DNA of 64,000 bases from Demequina sp. (GTDB lineage Bacteria > Actinomycetota > Actinomycetes > Actinomycetales > Demequinaceae), in NCBI GenBank assembly GCA_024707205.1, contig JANQAD010000001.1:2011979-2075978 (forward strand), written 5' to 3'. Both the position numbers and the translations under genes were made by a program. This document shows, piece by piece, positions 26,838-38,061 of this stretch (within the stretch, counting starts at the first letter, position 1; every line of letters begins with the position of its first letter). The notes under the pieces were generated by a model, which was not told where the DNA came from, searched no databases, and saw only the letters and a list, made by a program, of their open reading frames with translations.

Positions 26838-29092
26838 GTGTCGCCGCACGACGCTCGGCTCGCTCCCGCGGCAGGCGCGGCATGGCTCGCGGCCGCGTGC
26901 GCGTGGCGTCAGTGGGGCTGGTGGCCCGTTCTTGCGGTGTGCATCGCGCTCGCGCTCGGGACGTTCCGGCGGTCCGCGCGCCCGGCCATGCTCCTCGCCG
27001 CGCTCGCGGGACTAGCGGGGCTCTTCGCGGGGAGCCTGGCGGTCGGCGCGGCACGGCCGGTCATGGACGCCGTGGGGTCGAGTGCTGAGCTCCTAGGGGT
27101 CGCGGAGACCGATGCCGCGCCCGGAACCGCCGGTCCCACGGAAGGGCTGTGGCGGGTGGAGGTGACAATCCGGTCGGTCGACGGCGTCCCGGCGAGGGCG
27201 CGAGTCGTGGTCTGGGGGGACGAGCAGTGGTCGAGAGTTGCGCGCGGCCAGCGGCTCGAGCTGCGCGGCGAGTTGGCCCCTGCCGATGGGGGCGCGGTGG
27301 CGCTCATGTGGCGGCCGCGGATGGTCTTGGCGTCGCCGGCGAGGGGGCTCGATGCCGCCGTCGCCGGACTGAGGGACGGTCTGAGGGACGCGACCGAAGG
27401 GCTACCCGAGCGCCTGCGTCCACTCACCCGCGGCATGGTGATCGGGGACGACTCGGGTATGGCGGCCGGCCAGCGGGCGCAGATGTCGTGGGCGGGTCTG
27501 ACGCACCTCACGGCCGTGTCCGGCTCGCACTTCGCGATCGTGCTCGTTGCCGTGACGGCTCTATTGCGCGCGTTGACGCGGTCGCGTCGGCTGGTCGCGA
27601 TCGTGACCGGGGCCGCGATGGGGCTGTTGGTGTGCCTTGTGTTCCCCGAGCCGTCGGTGGTGCGCGCGGCCACGATGGCCGCGGCCATCTGCGCCGCGCT
27701 GTGGTGGGGCCGGCCGGCGCAGGCGCTGCCCGCCCTCAGCTGCGGAGTCGTGGCCGTTGCGGTGCTGGATCCGCGCCTGTCGTGCGAGCCGGGATTCGCG
27801 ATGTCCGTGGCTGCGGTCGCCGCGATCGCCCTGTGGGCGCCCCCGCTTGCCAAGCGGTTTGAACGCTCGCTTGCGCCATCGCTCGCCCACCCCCTCGCCG
27901 TGTGCTTCGCGGCCCAGGCGGCGGTGCTGCCACTGCTCGCCCTCATCGGCGGGGAGTCTCGCCCTGGGCGGTGGCGGCGAATCTCGCGGTCGGCTGGTGC
28001 GCCGCCCCGATCACGCTCATCGGTCTCGCCGCGCTCGTGGTTGCTCCCGTGAGCGCGCCGCTCGCTCACCTGCTCGCCATGATCGCCGGGTGGTGCACCT
28101 GGCCCGTCGACGCGGCGGCTCGCGCCGCCGCCCAGCTTCCTGGGGCCGAACTATCGGTGCCGCCGGGAGCGATAGGGGCGGCAGCGTCGGGCCTTGCGGT
28201 GGCGATATGCGTGGCCCTGACGTTCGCCGCGCGACTCAAGCTGAGGATGCCCGTGCTCGCTGGAGTCGCGGTGCTCGCGGCGATCGCGGTCCCGCTGGTT
28301 CCGAGACTCGTCGCGCCGCATGGGCCGGGCGACTGGATCGTGGTCGCGTGCGACGTGGGGCAGGGCGACGGCATGCTGCTGAGGTCGGGGCCGAGGTCCG
28401 CGGTGTTGATCGATGTTGGGCCGGAGGACGGGCCGGGTCCCGCATGCCTGCGGCGCTACGGGGTGACGCGCATCGATCTGCTGATCATCACGCACCCCCA
28501 TGCGGACCACGAGGGGGCATTGCCGCAGGTACTGGGGCAGATTCCTATCACCCAGGCGTGGATCTCTCCCGCGGAGAACGAGGAGCCGACGGCCGCGACG
28601 AGAGCGCTCGAAGCTAGTGGAGTGCCCATCACCGTTGTTCACACGGGCGCTCGCGCCAAGGTGGGAGCGGTGACGGTGACCGCCCTTGCGCCCGACGGCG
28701 ATGCGGTGGGCGAGGGCAGTACGGGGCTGAACGACGCGAGCATCGCGACCCTGTCCACCGTGGAGGGCGTCACGGTGCTTGGTCTGGGGGACCTCGAGCG
28801 CGAGGGCCAACGGGAGCTTGCGCGGCGCCTGGGGCCGATCGTGGTCGACGTGGTCAAGGTGCCGCACCACGGTTCCGACCGGCAGGAGCCTGAACTCGCG
28901 GCATTGGTTAGCGCGCGCGTCGCCATCGTCAGCGTCGGCGCGCACAACACGTACGGCCATCCCTCTCCTGACGCGCTCACGCTCTGGGGCGCGAGAGCGG
29001 GCGTGCTGGTGCGCACGGACGCGTGCGGGGATGTCGTCATCACGCCGGGGCCGGCGCTCGTGACCTCGTGTCCCAGCGGCATGGCAGGCTAG
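26838..29092 (+). CDS. comEC: ComEC/Rec2 DNA-uptake channel (one-base frameshift)
   Basis: After repair the protein is about 751 residues: N-terminal membrane segments and an OB-like domain, and the competence domain with LTHLTAVSGSHFAIVL. A second membrane block and a metallo-beta-lactamase-like domain follow (VACDVGQGDGMLLRSG, IITHPHADHEGALP, KVPHHGSDRQEPEL). The HxHxDH and HHGSD motifs are intact. The frame breaks near 27952 in CGGCGGGGAGTC: one extra G yields LIGGGVSPWAVAANLAVG. ComEC moves single-stranded DNA across the membrane. Continuous similarity on both sides argues for a base-calling error rather than decay. Confidence 0.88.
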
Positions 29093-29096
29093 GCGC

Positions 29097-30081
29097 ATGG
29101 CTGTGAAGGCACAGGTGGAACCGACGTGGCACAGCGCCAGGCCGGCGCCGGTGGTGCTCGTCTACGGCCCGGAGGACGTGCTCGGCGAGCGGGCGATCGG
29201 CCTCATCGCGCACGCCATGGACCAGGCGGGATCGGCGCCGACCGTGACGCGGCTCGACGCCGCCGCCTACCACGCCGGTGACCTGTTGGCCGCGACGAGC
29301 CCCCTCGCTGTTCGCCGAGCCCGGGCTCGTGGTCGTTGAGGGCGCGGAGGCGATGACGGATGCGTTCCTCGCCGACGCCCTCGCCTACGTCTCGGCTCCC
29401 GATCCCGAGGTGGTGGTCGTCGTTCGCCACCGGGGCGGCGTGCGCGGCAAGCGGCTCCTTGACGCCATGCGCGGGAGCGCCGTCGAGTACACGTGCCCAG
29501 CGGTCACGAAGGATGCGGACCTCGTGTCGTTCGTGACGAGCGAGTTCAGCCGCGCTGGGAGGCGCATCTCCGCCTCGGCCGTACGCGCCCTTGTCGACTC
29601 GGTGGGTGCGGACATCGCCGAACTTGCCGCGGCGTCGGCGCAGCTCATGAGCGATGTCGATGGCGCGATTGACGACGACGTGGTCGCCAAGTACTACGGA
29701 ACACGCGTGAACGCCACCGGATACGCGGTCGCCGACGCGGCGGTCGCCGGCGACTCGGTGCGCGCCGTGTCGCTTGCGCGCCACGCGATCGAGACGGGCA
29801 CCGATCCCGTGCCGCTCATCGCCGCGCTCGCGTCCAAGCTCCGCACCCTCGTGAAGGTCGGCGCCGCGCGCGGACGTGGCGGCCTGGACCCGCGCGAGCT
29901 TGGCCTGGCGCCATGGCAGGTGGACCGCGCCCGCAAGGAGCTCGTGAAGTGGGACGCAAACCGTCTCGCGTTGGCGATCGAGGCCGTCGCCCAGGCGGAT
30001 GCCGACGTCAAAGGCGCATCGAGGGCCCCGGCGTTCGCGCTCGAGCGTGTGGTGCGGACCGTCGCTGAGCTGGCGGGCTAG
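29097..30081 (+). CDS. holA: DNA polymerase III subunit delta HolA (one-base frameshift)
   Basis: The clamp-loader delta subunit opens the sliding clamp during replication. The N-terminal part (VLVYGPEDVLGERAIGLI) and the rest (SLFAEPGLVVVEGAEAM to RVVRTVAEL) are in different frames. They join at 29297-29303 in AGCCCCCTCG: deleting one C gives AATSPSLFAEPGL and a 327-residue protein of normal length. HolA is essential, so the shift is most likely a consensus error. The gene follows comEC by 4 bp, the usual actinobacterial order, and is followed downstream by rpsT on the other strand. Confidence 0.88.
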
Positions 30082-30239
30082 TGAAGTGACGGCGAAAGGC
30101 TTCGTGCGAGTCGACGCCGGCGCTGCGGAAGCAGAGTTCGACGCAATTGTTGTACCTCGAACCGCGCGCGTTGAGACTGCGGTGATGACCAACTCGGCCG
30201 ACGCACTGCTCGCCGGGTTGAGTGCTTCGGGATGACTTG

Positions 30240-30830
30240 ATGGACGAAAGGGAACAACGGGCGTTGATGCGGCCCGCGCCCGCTTCGCAAGTGGCCATGT
30301 CGATCGGCGTGATCGCCTTGGGGCTCTGCGTCTTGGCCTTCACTACCGGCCTTACGGGACTCTCAACCGTCGTGGCCCCCGCGGTCTTGTCGCTCCCATG
30401 CGGTTTCGTGTGGAATGCCGTCTGCAATCAGGGTGCATGGCTGTTCGATCGGGCGATCGTTCTTGAGGCCGTCATGGGTCGCGCGGTGATTCCGCTTGAG
30501 GACGTTATTGAGGTCCACATAGATGAGGCGATGACGACGCTGGGGGTGAGGACAGCGGATCACTACGTGGTGCAGAGCCTTGCGACGCCCCTGGCTCTCA
30601 ACATGCCGGCGGGCGCACGCGATCGCACCGTGAGGCTGTTTCGCAACCGCAACATCAGATGCGTGTGGCATGACGGTTTGGCCGACGTCTACCGAGTTGC
30701 CTCGGCGACCTCACCGTTCATGTGGCCAGGAGCGGTATTGGGCACACTCCGTCGCCCCTTGGTGTGGGGATCCGTATTGGCCGGGCTCGCGTACGGATCG
30801 ATCCTGCTGTGGGCTGCGAGTGCAGGGTAA
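30240..30830 (+). CDS. Membrane protein of unknown function
   Basis: The ~196-residue protein has two close hydrophobic segments near the N-terminus (about residues 18-60), a soluble middle region and one more at the C-terminus (about residues 175-195). The middle (RAVIPLEDVIEVHIDEAMTT) is weakly reminiscent of bacterial PH-like folds, but this is not secure. The GTG at 30222 would also be in frame; the ATG at 30240 is chosen by convention and no strong ribosome site is visible. The GC content is lower than in the neighbouring core genes. Confidence 0.6.
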   Translation: MDEREQRALMRPAPASQVAMSIGVIALGLCVLAFTTGLTGLSTVVAPAVLSLPCGFVWNAVCNQGAWLFDRAIVLEAVMGRAVIPLEDVIEVHIDEAMTTLGVRTADHYVVQSLATPLALNMPAGARDRTVRLFRNRNIRCVWHDGLADVYRVASATSPFMWPGAVLGTLRRPLVWGSVLAGLAYGSILLWAASAG

Positions 30831-30852
30831 CGAGCTTGATCGGGGTCAGAAG

Positions 30853-31559
30853 CTAGATCGCCCCAGCCAGCTCGTAGTCGGGCGTCACGGCGCCACGATC
30901 CACGAGAATCGCGGGCTCGAACGCGTGCCCCTGGTAGATGTCGAAGCCCAGGTCCTGGCACTGCGCGAGAGCGGCGCGGGTCTCGATCCGCTCGGCGACA
31001 AGGAGCGCACCCCGGACCGGGCCAACTCCACTAGCTGCGGACCGCGCTCGCGCAGGTCGCGATAGTCCACCTTGACGAAGTCGGCGTACTCGAGCAGTTC
31101 CAGTTGGGAGCGCGTGCCGCGGAAGTCGTCGAGGGCGATGCGGAAACCGAGCCCGCGGAGATCCGCAAGCCGATCGCGCAGCGCAGAGTCCGCGAAAGCG
31201 CTCTCGACGATCTCCACGATCACCTTTGCCGGATCGCAGCCGAGGTCCTCGTGGGCCACGAGGTAGGACCGGGTGAAGTTGATTGAGACGGGAAGCGAGG
31301 GCGCGATATCCGGGCCGTCGAGCAACGCGGCGGCGATCACGTGCTCCGTGGCGCGGTCCTGCTGGCGCTGATTCCAGAGATCGATACGAAGTCCGGTGCG
31401 ACCGGGGGCCCTGAAGAGGAGTTCGTAGCCGAAGAGCTCGTGGCTTGCGGTGAAGATGCCTTGGCGGCCCACGAGCACGCGCGTGCGCTGGGCCCCAGCA
31501 TGAATGCCGACGGGAGGCAGCTGCCAGAGCCGTGGGCGCGGGGCGTCCGGGTTGTTCAA
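30853..31559 (-). CDS. EAL-domain protein, c-di-GMP phosphodiesterase-like (one-base frameshift)
   Basis: After repair the ~235-residue protein is essentially a lone EAL domain. The EAL equivalent is YELLFR (Glu retained), as in the YuxH-like EAL-HDOD subgroup. Other motifs are NFTRSYL, VEIVES, IALDDFRG (DD metal pair), VKVD, AERIE and GFDIYQGHAFEPA. The frame breaks near 31018 (reverse strand gttggcccggtc): one more C gives VELAPVRGALLVAERIE. No HDOD domain follows, which is unusual for the subgroup. The TTG start at 31559 is uncertain. The gene lies just past the rpsT terminator. Catalytic activity is plausible because the metal ligands are present. Confidence 0.78.
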
Positions 31560-31574
31560 GAGCTATGCAGGGCG

Positions 31575-31616
31575 CAAGAAAACCGCCTCGGAGGCGCGGT
31601 TGCGCTTCCGAGGCGG
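31575..31616 (-). terminator. Rho-independent terminator of rpsT
   Basis: On the minus strand CCGCCTCGGA and TCCGAGGCGG form a 10-bp stem followed by TTTTCTTG. It lies 10 bp after the rpsT stop and separates rpsT from the EAL gene. Confidence 0.88.
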
Positions 31617-31625
31617 ATTCGATGA

Positions 31626-31886
31626 CTAGAGCGCCGAGACCTGCTTCGCGAGGGCCGACTTGCGGTTCGCGGCCTGGTTCTTGTGAATGACGCCCTTGGA
31701 GGCGGCCTTGTCGAGCTTCACCGACGCGGTCGTGAGCGCGGTCTGCGCCGCGGCCTTGTCGCCGGCGGCGATGGCTTCGCGCACCTTGCGGACGTGCGTC
31801 TTGAGCTGAGACTTGACGGCGACGTTGCGCTGGCGCGACTTCTCGTTGGTGCCGATGCGCTTGATCTTGGACTTGATGTTTGCCAC
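31626..31886 (-). CDS. rpsT: 30S ribosomal protein S20
   Basis: The 86-residue basic protein has the S20 pattern: [20 protein letters not shown] at the start and [20 protein letters not shown] near the end. It binds 16S rRNA early in 30S assembly. The GTG start is preceded by GAGG at suitable distance; the longer reading to 31946 has no homologous residues. It stands alone with a strong terminator, in the usual place between holA and lepA. Confidence 0.97.
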   Translation of the reverse strand: MANIKSKIKRIGTNEKSRQRNVAVKSQLKTHVRKVREAIAAGDKAAAQTALTTASVKLDKAASKGVIHKNQAANRKSALAKQVSAL

Positions 31887-31957
31887 GTGAATCCTCGTAA
31901 TGCTTGATGGAAAAGTTCTGGACGGGCGCGCGGCACGCGCGCACACGAGGAAACAGT

Positions 31958-32458
31958 CTACCAGTGATGCAGGCTCGAAAGCGAGCGTGACACCTCATCG
32001 AACGTCCGTCGCTCAACCACCGCGCCTTCGCGACGCACCGCGCGGGGATTGACCCGGATGATTCTATCGAGCCGCACCTCGGACGGACGCCGCTGGCGGT
32101 CCCACGAACCGGTGCCGATGTTGAGCCATTGGCCGCGATTGTGACGGTCGTTGTCGTGGTCCTTGCTGGTGAGCATGAGGCCAAGCAGCCACTTCTCGTC
32201 GCGGCCGATCAGGAGCACGGGGCGGTCCTTCCCCTGCGTGTGGTCCTCCTCGAACGGCACCCAGGTCCACACGATCTCGCCCGGATCCGGCTTGCCGTCG
32301 AGGCTTGGCGAATACGCGGGCGTCACCTTGCCCGTGAAGTCGCCCGGGTATCTGCCCGACGGCCGGCTTGGCTTTCGCGTTGGCGCTTGCGGCCTCCGCC
32401 GCGACAGCACCCATCGCAAGACGAGCAGCACGACGACCGCCAGGATGACCCACTTCAC
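31958..32458 (-). CDS. Membrane-anchored PemK/MazF-fold protein
   Basis: The 166-residue protein starts with one hydrophobic segment (residues 3-18) and an Arg-rich linker. A PemK/MazF-like domain follows ([40 protein letters not shown]). No antitoxin gene is next to it. The fusion to a membrane anchor and the place beside lepA are typical of Micrococcales, where it is probably not a classical toxin. The GTG start lies 6 nt after the -10 TAGAGT (32465-32470), so it is leaderless and divergent from lepA. Confidence 0.82.
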   Translation of the reverse strand: MKWVILAVVVLLVLRWVLSRRRPQAPTRKPSRPSGRYPGDFTGKVTPAYSPSLDGKPDPGEIVWTWVPFEEDHTQGKDRPVLLIGRDEKWLLGLMLTSKDHDNDRHNRGQWLNIGTGSWDRQRRPSEVRLDRIIRVNPRAVRREGAVVERRTFDEVSRSLSSLHHW

Positions 32459-32536
32459 GCCGCGACTCTATCGAGTGCGTGCCGCTACCGCGCGGCATGG
32501 GACGATATAGGCCCCCCATTACTGCAAGGAACCGCC

Positions 32537-34390
<1,854 letters not shown>

Positions 34391-34392
34391 CG

Positions 34393-35610
34393 GTGACCGG
34401 CACCGACGCACCGCGCGACTTCGGTGTCTACATCCACGTGCCGTTCTGCACGGTGCGGTGCGGCTACTGCGACTTCAACACGTACGCGCCGGGCGAGCTG
34501 GGCGGCGCAACGCCCGCGGGCTATGTCGACGCGGCGCTGCACGAGATGGAATTGGCGGGCGCGGCCATGGGTGCGGAGGTCCGCCCCGCGTCCACGGTGT
34601 TCTTCGGCGGCGGCACGCCAACACTGCTTCCGGCCGACGCTCTGGCCAGGCTGCTTGGCGGCGTCCGGCAGGTCTGGGGATTAGTTCCCGACGCGGAGGT
34701 CACCACGGAGGCGAACCCGGACTCGGTGACGCGCGAGTCGCTCGCGGTGCTCGCCGACGCCGGGTTCACGCGCGTGTCCCTCGGCATGCAGAGCGTCGTC
34801 CCGCACGTGCTCGCGACCCTGGAGCGCACCCACAACCCGGACAATGTTGCGCGAGCGGTGGAGTGGGCCCACGAGGCAGGCCTCGCCACGAGCGTGGACC
34901 TCATCTACGGCACGCCGGGCGAGTCGCTCGAGGACTGGCAGCGCAGCCTCGACGCGGCGATCGCGCTGGAACCGGGCCACATCAGCGCCTACGCACTGGT
35001 GATCGAGCCCGGCACCAAGATGGGCGCGCAACTGCGTCGCGGCGAGATCGCGGCGACCGATCCCGACACTCAAGCGGACATGTATGAGGCCGCCGACGCC
35101 GCGCTGTCTGCTGCCGGTTATGCATGGTACGAGGTGTCGAACTGGTCCAAGTCTCGGCAGGAGCGGTGCCGCCACAACATGGCGTACTGGACCAGCGAGG
35201 ACTGGTGGGGAATCGGACCCGGCGCCCATAGCTATCTGGGCCCAGCGTCGGGCGCTGGTGGTGAGCGGGGTGCAAAGCGGTGGTGGAACGTGAAGCATCC
35301 CCGCGCCTACGGCGACGTGCTGGCGAAAGGCGAGCTGCCCGTCGGCGGGGACGAGGAGCTGACCGCGGAGGACCTAGCGCTCGAGTCCGTGATGCTGCGC
35401 ATCCGCCTCGCTGACGGGATCCCCACTGCCGGCCTCCCGCCGCGAGCCGTGGCGGAACTCATCGCGGAGGGTCTCGTTGACGGCGCGGCGGCCGTTGGCG
35501 GGACGCTGCGGCTCACGCTGCGCGGACGCCTGCTTGCGGACCACGTGGTCCGCACCCTCACCCAGCCGCGGCGCTACTTGATGAACCTGATGATGAGGGG
35601 TATCCGGTAG
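34393..35610 (+). CDS. hemW: Radical SAM haem chaperone HemW
   Basis: The 405-residue protein carries the HemW cluster motif PFCTVRCGYCDFNTY (Cys19, Cys23, Cys26) and GGGTPTLLP. It also has SLGMQS and the HemW C-terminal domain with a winged-helix end. HemW binds haem and helps insert it into respiratory enzymes; older annotations call it oxygen-independent coproporphyrinogen oxidase. It is probably co-transcribed with lepA. The last 12 codons overlap the convergent DUF4870 gene by 37 bp, which is unusual. Confidence 0.95.
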   Translation: MTGTDAPRDFGVYIHVPFCTVRCGYCDFNTYAPGELGGATPAGYVDAALHEMELAGAAMGAEVRPASTVFFGGGTPTLLPADALARLLGGVRQVWGLVPDAEVTTEANPDSVTRESLAVLADAGFTRVSLGMQSVVPHVLATLERTHNPDNVARAVEWAHEAGLATSVDLIYGTPGESLEDWQRSLDAAIALEPGHISAYALVIEPGTKMGAQLRRGEIAATDPDTQADMYEAADAALSAAGYAWYEVSNWSKSRQERCRHNMAYWTSEDWWGIGPGAHSYLGPASGAGGERGAKRWWNVKHPRAYGDVLAKGELPVGGDEELTAEDLALESVMLRIRLADGIPTAGLPPRAVAELIAEGLVDGAAAVGGTLRLTLRGRLLADHVVRTLTQPRRYLMNLMMRGIR

Positions 35611-36001
35611 TACTCGCCGCGATTCGCCGCGACGGCCGCGAGAATCGAGATGACCAATAGGTAGATCCCGTAGGCGATCAGCGCGGGGATGAAGACGAAG
35701 CCCCCGATGAAGAACGTGATGACCGTGCCGATTCCGGCGACGAGCCCGGCGAGGACCAGCGTGATCCCCGCGTTCACCTGCTGCTTGCCGTGGAAGTCGA
35801 CGAGCGCGCTGCGCTCGCGGTAGATGAGCCAGATGACGAGCACGGCGACAAGGCCGAGCATCCCGCCAGACAGGATCGCGCCGCCACGGCCGCGACGTTG
35901 ATCAGCATCGCCCACATGCGGGCGTCCGCCTCGAGCATGGGCTGGGGCGGATAGACGACTGGCACCGATGGCTGCGGAAGGTCTTGAGGTTGTTCGCTCA
36001 C
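35574..36001 (-). CDS. DUF4870 membrane protein 1 (one-base frameshift)
   Basis: The repaired protein has 142 residues: a Pro-rich N-terminus (PQPSVPVVYPPQP), the DUF4870 core with three or four membrane segments, and the family turn YRERSALVDFHGKQQVNAGI. The end is REYYRIPLIIRFIK-like (GEYYRIPLIIRFIK). The frame breaks near 35880 (reverse strand gtggcggcgcgatcc): one G restores NVAAVAAAILSGGML. It is the last of three DUF4870 genes in a row. It overlaps hemW tail-to-tail. Function of the family is unknown. Confidence 0.8.
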
Positions 36002-36024
36002 CGTTCCACTGTGACACAAACACA

Positions 36025-36066
36025 AGCGGCCCCGATATCCGGAATCGACCGGATATCGGGGCCGCT
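36025..36066 (-). terminator. Strong hairpin terminator with an 18-bp perfect stem
   Basis: AGCGGCCCCGATATCCGG (36025-36042) pairs perfectly with 36049-36066 across a 6-nt loop. On the minus strand a T-rich stretch (TTGTGTTTGTG) follows. It ends the second DUF4870 gene, so the first is transcribed on its own. Confidence 0.88.
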
Positions 36067-36086
36067 GTGTTAGGGGAAAACCCTGA

Positions 36087-36455
36087 TTACTTGACGAAGC
36101 GGAACGTGAAGGGGTAGCGGTAGCTCTCGCCCTTGTTGTTCTTCATCGCGGCCTGGATGCCGAAGACAAGGGCCAGGATGAACACGATGACCCACAGCAC
36201 CATGCCGATGATGATGACAAACAGGATCGACGAGATGATGTAGCCGATCACCAAGGTGATGCCCCAGTTGAGGGCCTCCTTGCCCTCGGAGTCGACGAAG
36301 GTGCTGCGCTCCCTGAAGATCAGCCACACAATCAGCGGCGCGATCAGCGGAAAGAGGATGTTGCCGGCGCTGCCGAGCGTGGCGTAGAGCCGCGCGTCCG
36401 AGTCGGACAGGGCAGGCTGCGGGGCGGCAGCGGGCGGGGGAGGCGTTTCGCTCAT
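36087..36455 (-). CDS. DUF4870 membrane protein 2
   Basis: The 122-residue protein has a Pro/Ala-rich N-terminus and three hydrophobic segments. The DUF4870 turn is FRERSTFVDSEGKEALNWGI and the tail is GESYRYPFTFRFVK. The ATG at 36455 follows GGAG at 8 nt; the upstream extension to 36527 is rejected. It is closely similar to its two neighbours, so the group probably arose by tandem duplication. Function is unknown. Confidence 0.85.
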   Translation of the reverse strand: MSETPPPPAAAPQPALSDSDARLYATLGSAGNILFPLIAPLIVWLIFRERSTFVDSEGKEALNWGITLVIGYIISSILFVIIIGMVLWVIVFILALVFGIQAAMKNNKGESYRYPFTFRFVK

Positions 36456-36606
36456 GTTGTGGACTCCACAGTCTCTTTGAACGGACAGGAAGTTGGGGCG
36501 CAAGTCCCGTGCGCGGATGGGGGACACACCGCAAGTGACTGCACGTCCAACGCGCTCAATCTAGCGAGATTTGCACGGCGCGTACATAGACGCGCGCGCT
36601 ACAGCG

Positions 36607-36963
36607 TCAATCCTCGAGCGAGAGCACGCGGATCTGCACCGGGTAGGACGTGGGCACGCCGCGCCGCACTCGGCGGAATGCGTTGACGCACAGGACCAGG
36701 GCCACCACGATCACGGCCACCTGGAGCATGCGGCCCACGAAGCCGACGAACGGCACGAACATCCAGATGAGCGTGCCCGCAGCGAACGCGACGAGGAACG
36801 CCATGCCCGCGTTGGTCGCCTTCGCAGCTTCGCGCGCGACGAAGGGGTCCTCCTCTCGCCGGACGCGCCACACGAGCCAAGGAATCACGGGCCCGATCAC
36901 CGCCCCAAGGTGCGCGAAACCGGCGAGCGAGGTGTCGGGACCGTCGAGCGGCGAGTAGCTCAT
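36607..36963 (-). CDS. DUF4870 membrane protein 3
   Basis: The 118-residue protein has hydrophobic segments at about residues 15-33, 53-70 and 75-95, with the family turn RREEDPFVAREAAKATNAGM. The C-terminus (RRGVPTSYPVQIRVLSLED) is the most divergent of the three. The ATG at 36963 is preferred over an in-frame GTG two codons earlier. It is divergent from hrcA, and its upstream region overlaps the hrcA promoter zone. Confidence 0.83.
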   Translation of the reverse strand: MSYSPLDGPDTSLAGFAHLGAVIGPVIPWLVWRVRREEDPFVAREAAKATNAGMAFLVAFAAGTLIWMFVPFVGFVGRMLQVAVIVVALVLCVNAFRRVRRGVPTSYPVQIRVLSLED

Positions 36964-36998
36964 GCGCACACGCTACTGGCCGCTCCCACGGCCCGTCG

Positions 36999-37030
36999 TA
37001 GAATTAGCACTCAGACATGCCGAGTGCTAG
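36999..37030 (+). promoter_or_regulatory. hrcA promoter with CIRCE operator
   Basis: The -10 TAGAAT (36999-37004) is followed by TTAGCACTC (37004-37012), a 9-nt spacer and GAGTGCTAG (37022-37030). This is the conserved CIRCE inverted repeat with one mismatch in the right arm, bound by HrcA to repress its own operon. GGGAGGG then precedes the ATG at 37043. Confidence 0.95.
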
Positions 37031-37042
37031 CCGGGAGGGACC

Positions 37043-38047
37043 ATGAGCGATGACCGTCGCCAGGCCGTGCTGCGCGCGATCGTCGAGGGCTACGTCGCCA
37101 CCTCGGAGCCGGTTGGCTCGATGGCGCTTGCGGCCCGCACCGGCCTGTCCGTGTCGCCGGCAACAATTCGCAACGACATGGCCGCGCTTGAGGACGAGGG
37201 TCTCATCGCCCAGCCGCACACCTCGGCCGGTCGCATCCCCACGGACAAGGGCTACCGAGCCTTCGTAGACCACCTTGCGGCAACCTCGTTGCCCGAGCCA
37301 CAGCGTCGGGCCATTGCAAGCTTTCTCTCAGACGCCGCCGACCTCAACGACGTCGTTGAGCGGTCCGTGCGGTTGCTCAGCCAGCTCACGCGACACGTTG
37401 CCGTTGTCCAGTACCCGTCGCTGCGCGAGGCGGCCGTGCGCCGTGTGGAGCTGGTGCGCATAGGGCTCGATCGTGCGCTCGTGGTGGTGGTGTCCGCCGA
37501 TGCCCGCGTGGAGCAGCAGACGATCGTCCTCGACGACACCCCGAGCGACGACATGTTCGAACGCATCGGCCGCGAACTCAACGAGCAGTCGATCGGCGTG
37601 CGGCCGGCAGCGCTCGCCGAGTCGCTCGACGCCTGGGTTGCGCGCTCGCCGCAGGTGCCGTGGGCCCGCAAGGTGGCCGACGCTGTTGTGGGGGCCGCGC
37701 GTGGCGGCACCGTGGAGCGGGTGGTCTTCGCGGGCACGTCCCATCTCGCGGGCGGAGGCTTCGAGCCCGACGCCATGGGCGCCGTGCTCGACACGCTTGA
37801 GGAGCAGGTGGTGCTGCTGCGGCTGCTGCACGAGATGGCCGCAGACTCCGGCGACGTGGCCGTACGGATCGGCGCTGAGACGCATGCAGACTCGTTGCGC
37901 GGCGCGTCCCTCGTGGCGAGCGTCTACGGACCAGGCTCGCAGTCTCTCGTTGGAGCGCTCGGGCCCACCCGCATGGACTATCCAGGGACGATCGCGGCGG
38001 TTCGCGCCGTGGCCCGCTACCTGTCAAGGGCCGTCGAGGCCGACTAG
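37043..38047 (+). CDS. hrcA: Heat-inducible transcription repressor HrcA
   Basis: The 334-residue repressor has an N-terminal winged helix (RRQAVLRAIVEGYVATSEPV and VSPATIRNDMAALEDEGL). The HrcA core follows, with QPHTSAGRIPTDKGYRAFVD, and the end GPTRMDYPGTIAAVRAVARY. It binds CIRCE, and its own operator lies just upstream, giving feedback control of the hrcA-dnaJ-rsmE operon. An inserted dispersed decamer is in frame at 37302-37311 (PQRRAI). Confidence 0.96.
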   Translation: MSDDRRQAVLRAIVEGYVATSEPVGSMALAARTGLSVSPATIRNDMAALEDEGLIAQPHTSAGRIPTDKGYRAFVDHLAATSLPEPQRRAIASFLSDAADLNDVVERSVRLLSQLTRHVAVVQYPSLREAAVRRVELVRIGLDRALVVVVSADARVEQQTIVLDDTPSDDMFERIGRELNEQSIGVRPAALAESLDAWVARSPQVPWARKVADAVVGAARGGTVERVVFAGTSHLAGGGFEPDAMGAVLDTLEEQVVLLRLLHEMAADSGDVAVRIGAETHADSLRGASLVASVYGPGSQSLVGALGPTRMDYPGTIAAVRAVARYLSRAVEAD

Positions 38048-38061
38048 TGAAGAGGACGTAA

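Noticed and set aside
30086..30235. 49-codon ORF after holA
   Set aside because: It has no ribosome site, no promoter at leaderless distance and no recognisable pattern; support is too weak to call a gene.
31958..32458. Active PemK/MazF toxin-antitoxin system
   Set aside because: No antitoxin gene is adjacent and the domain is fused to a membrane anchor, so the toxin label is not supported.
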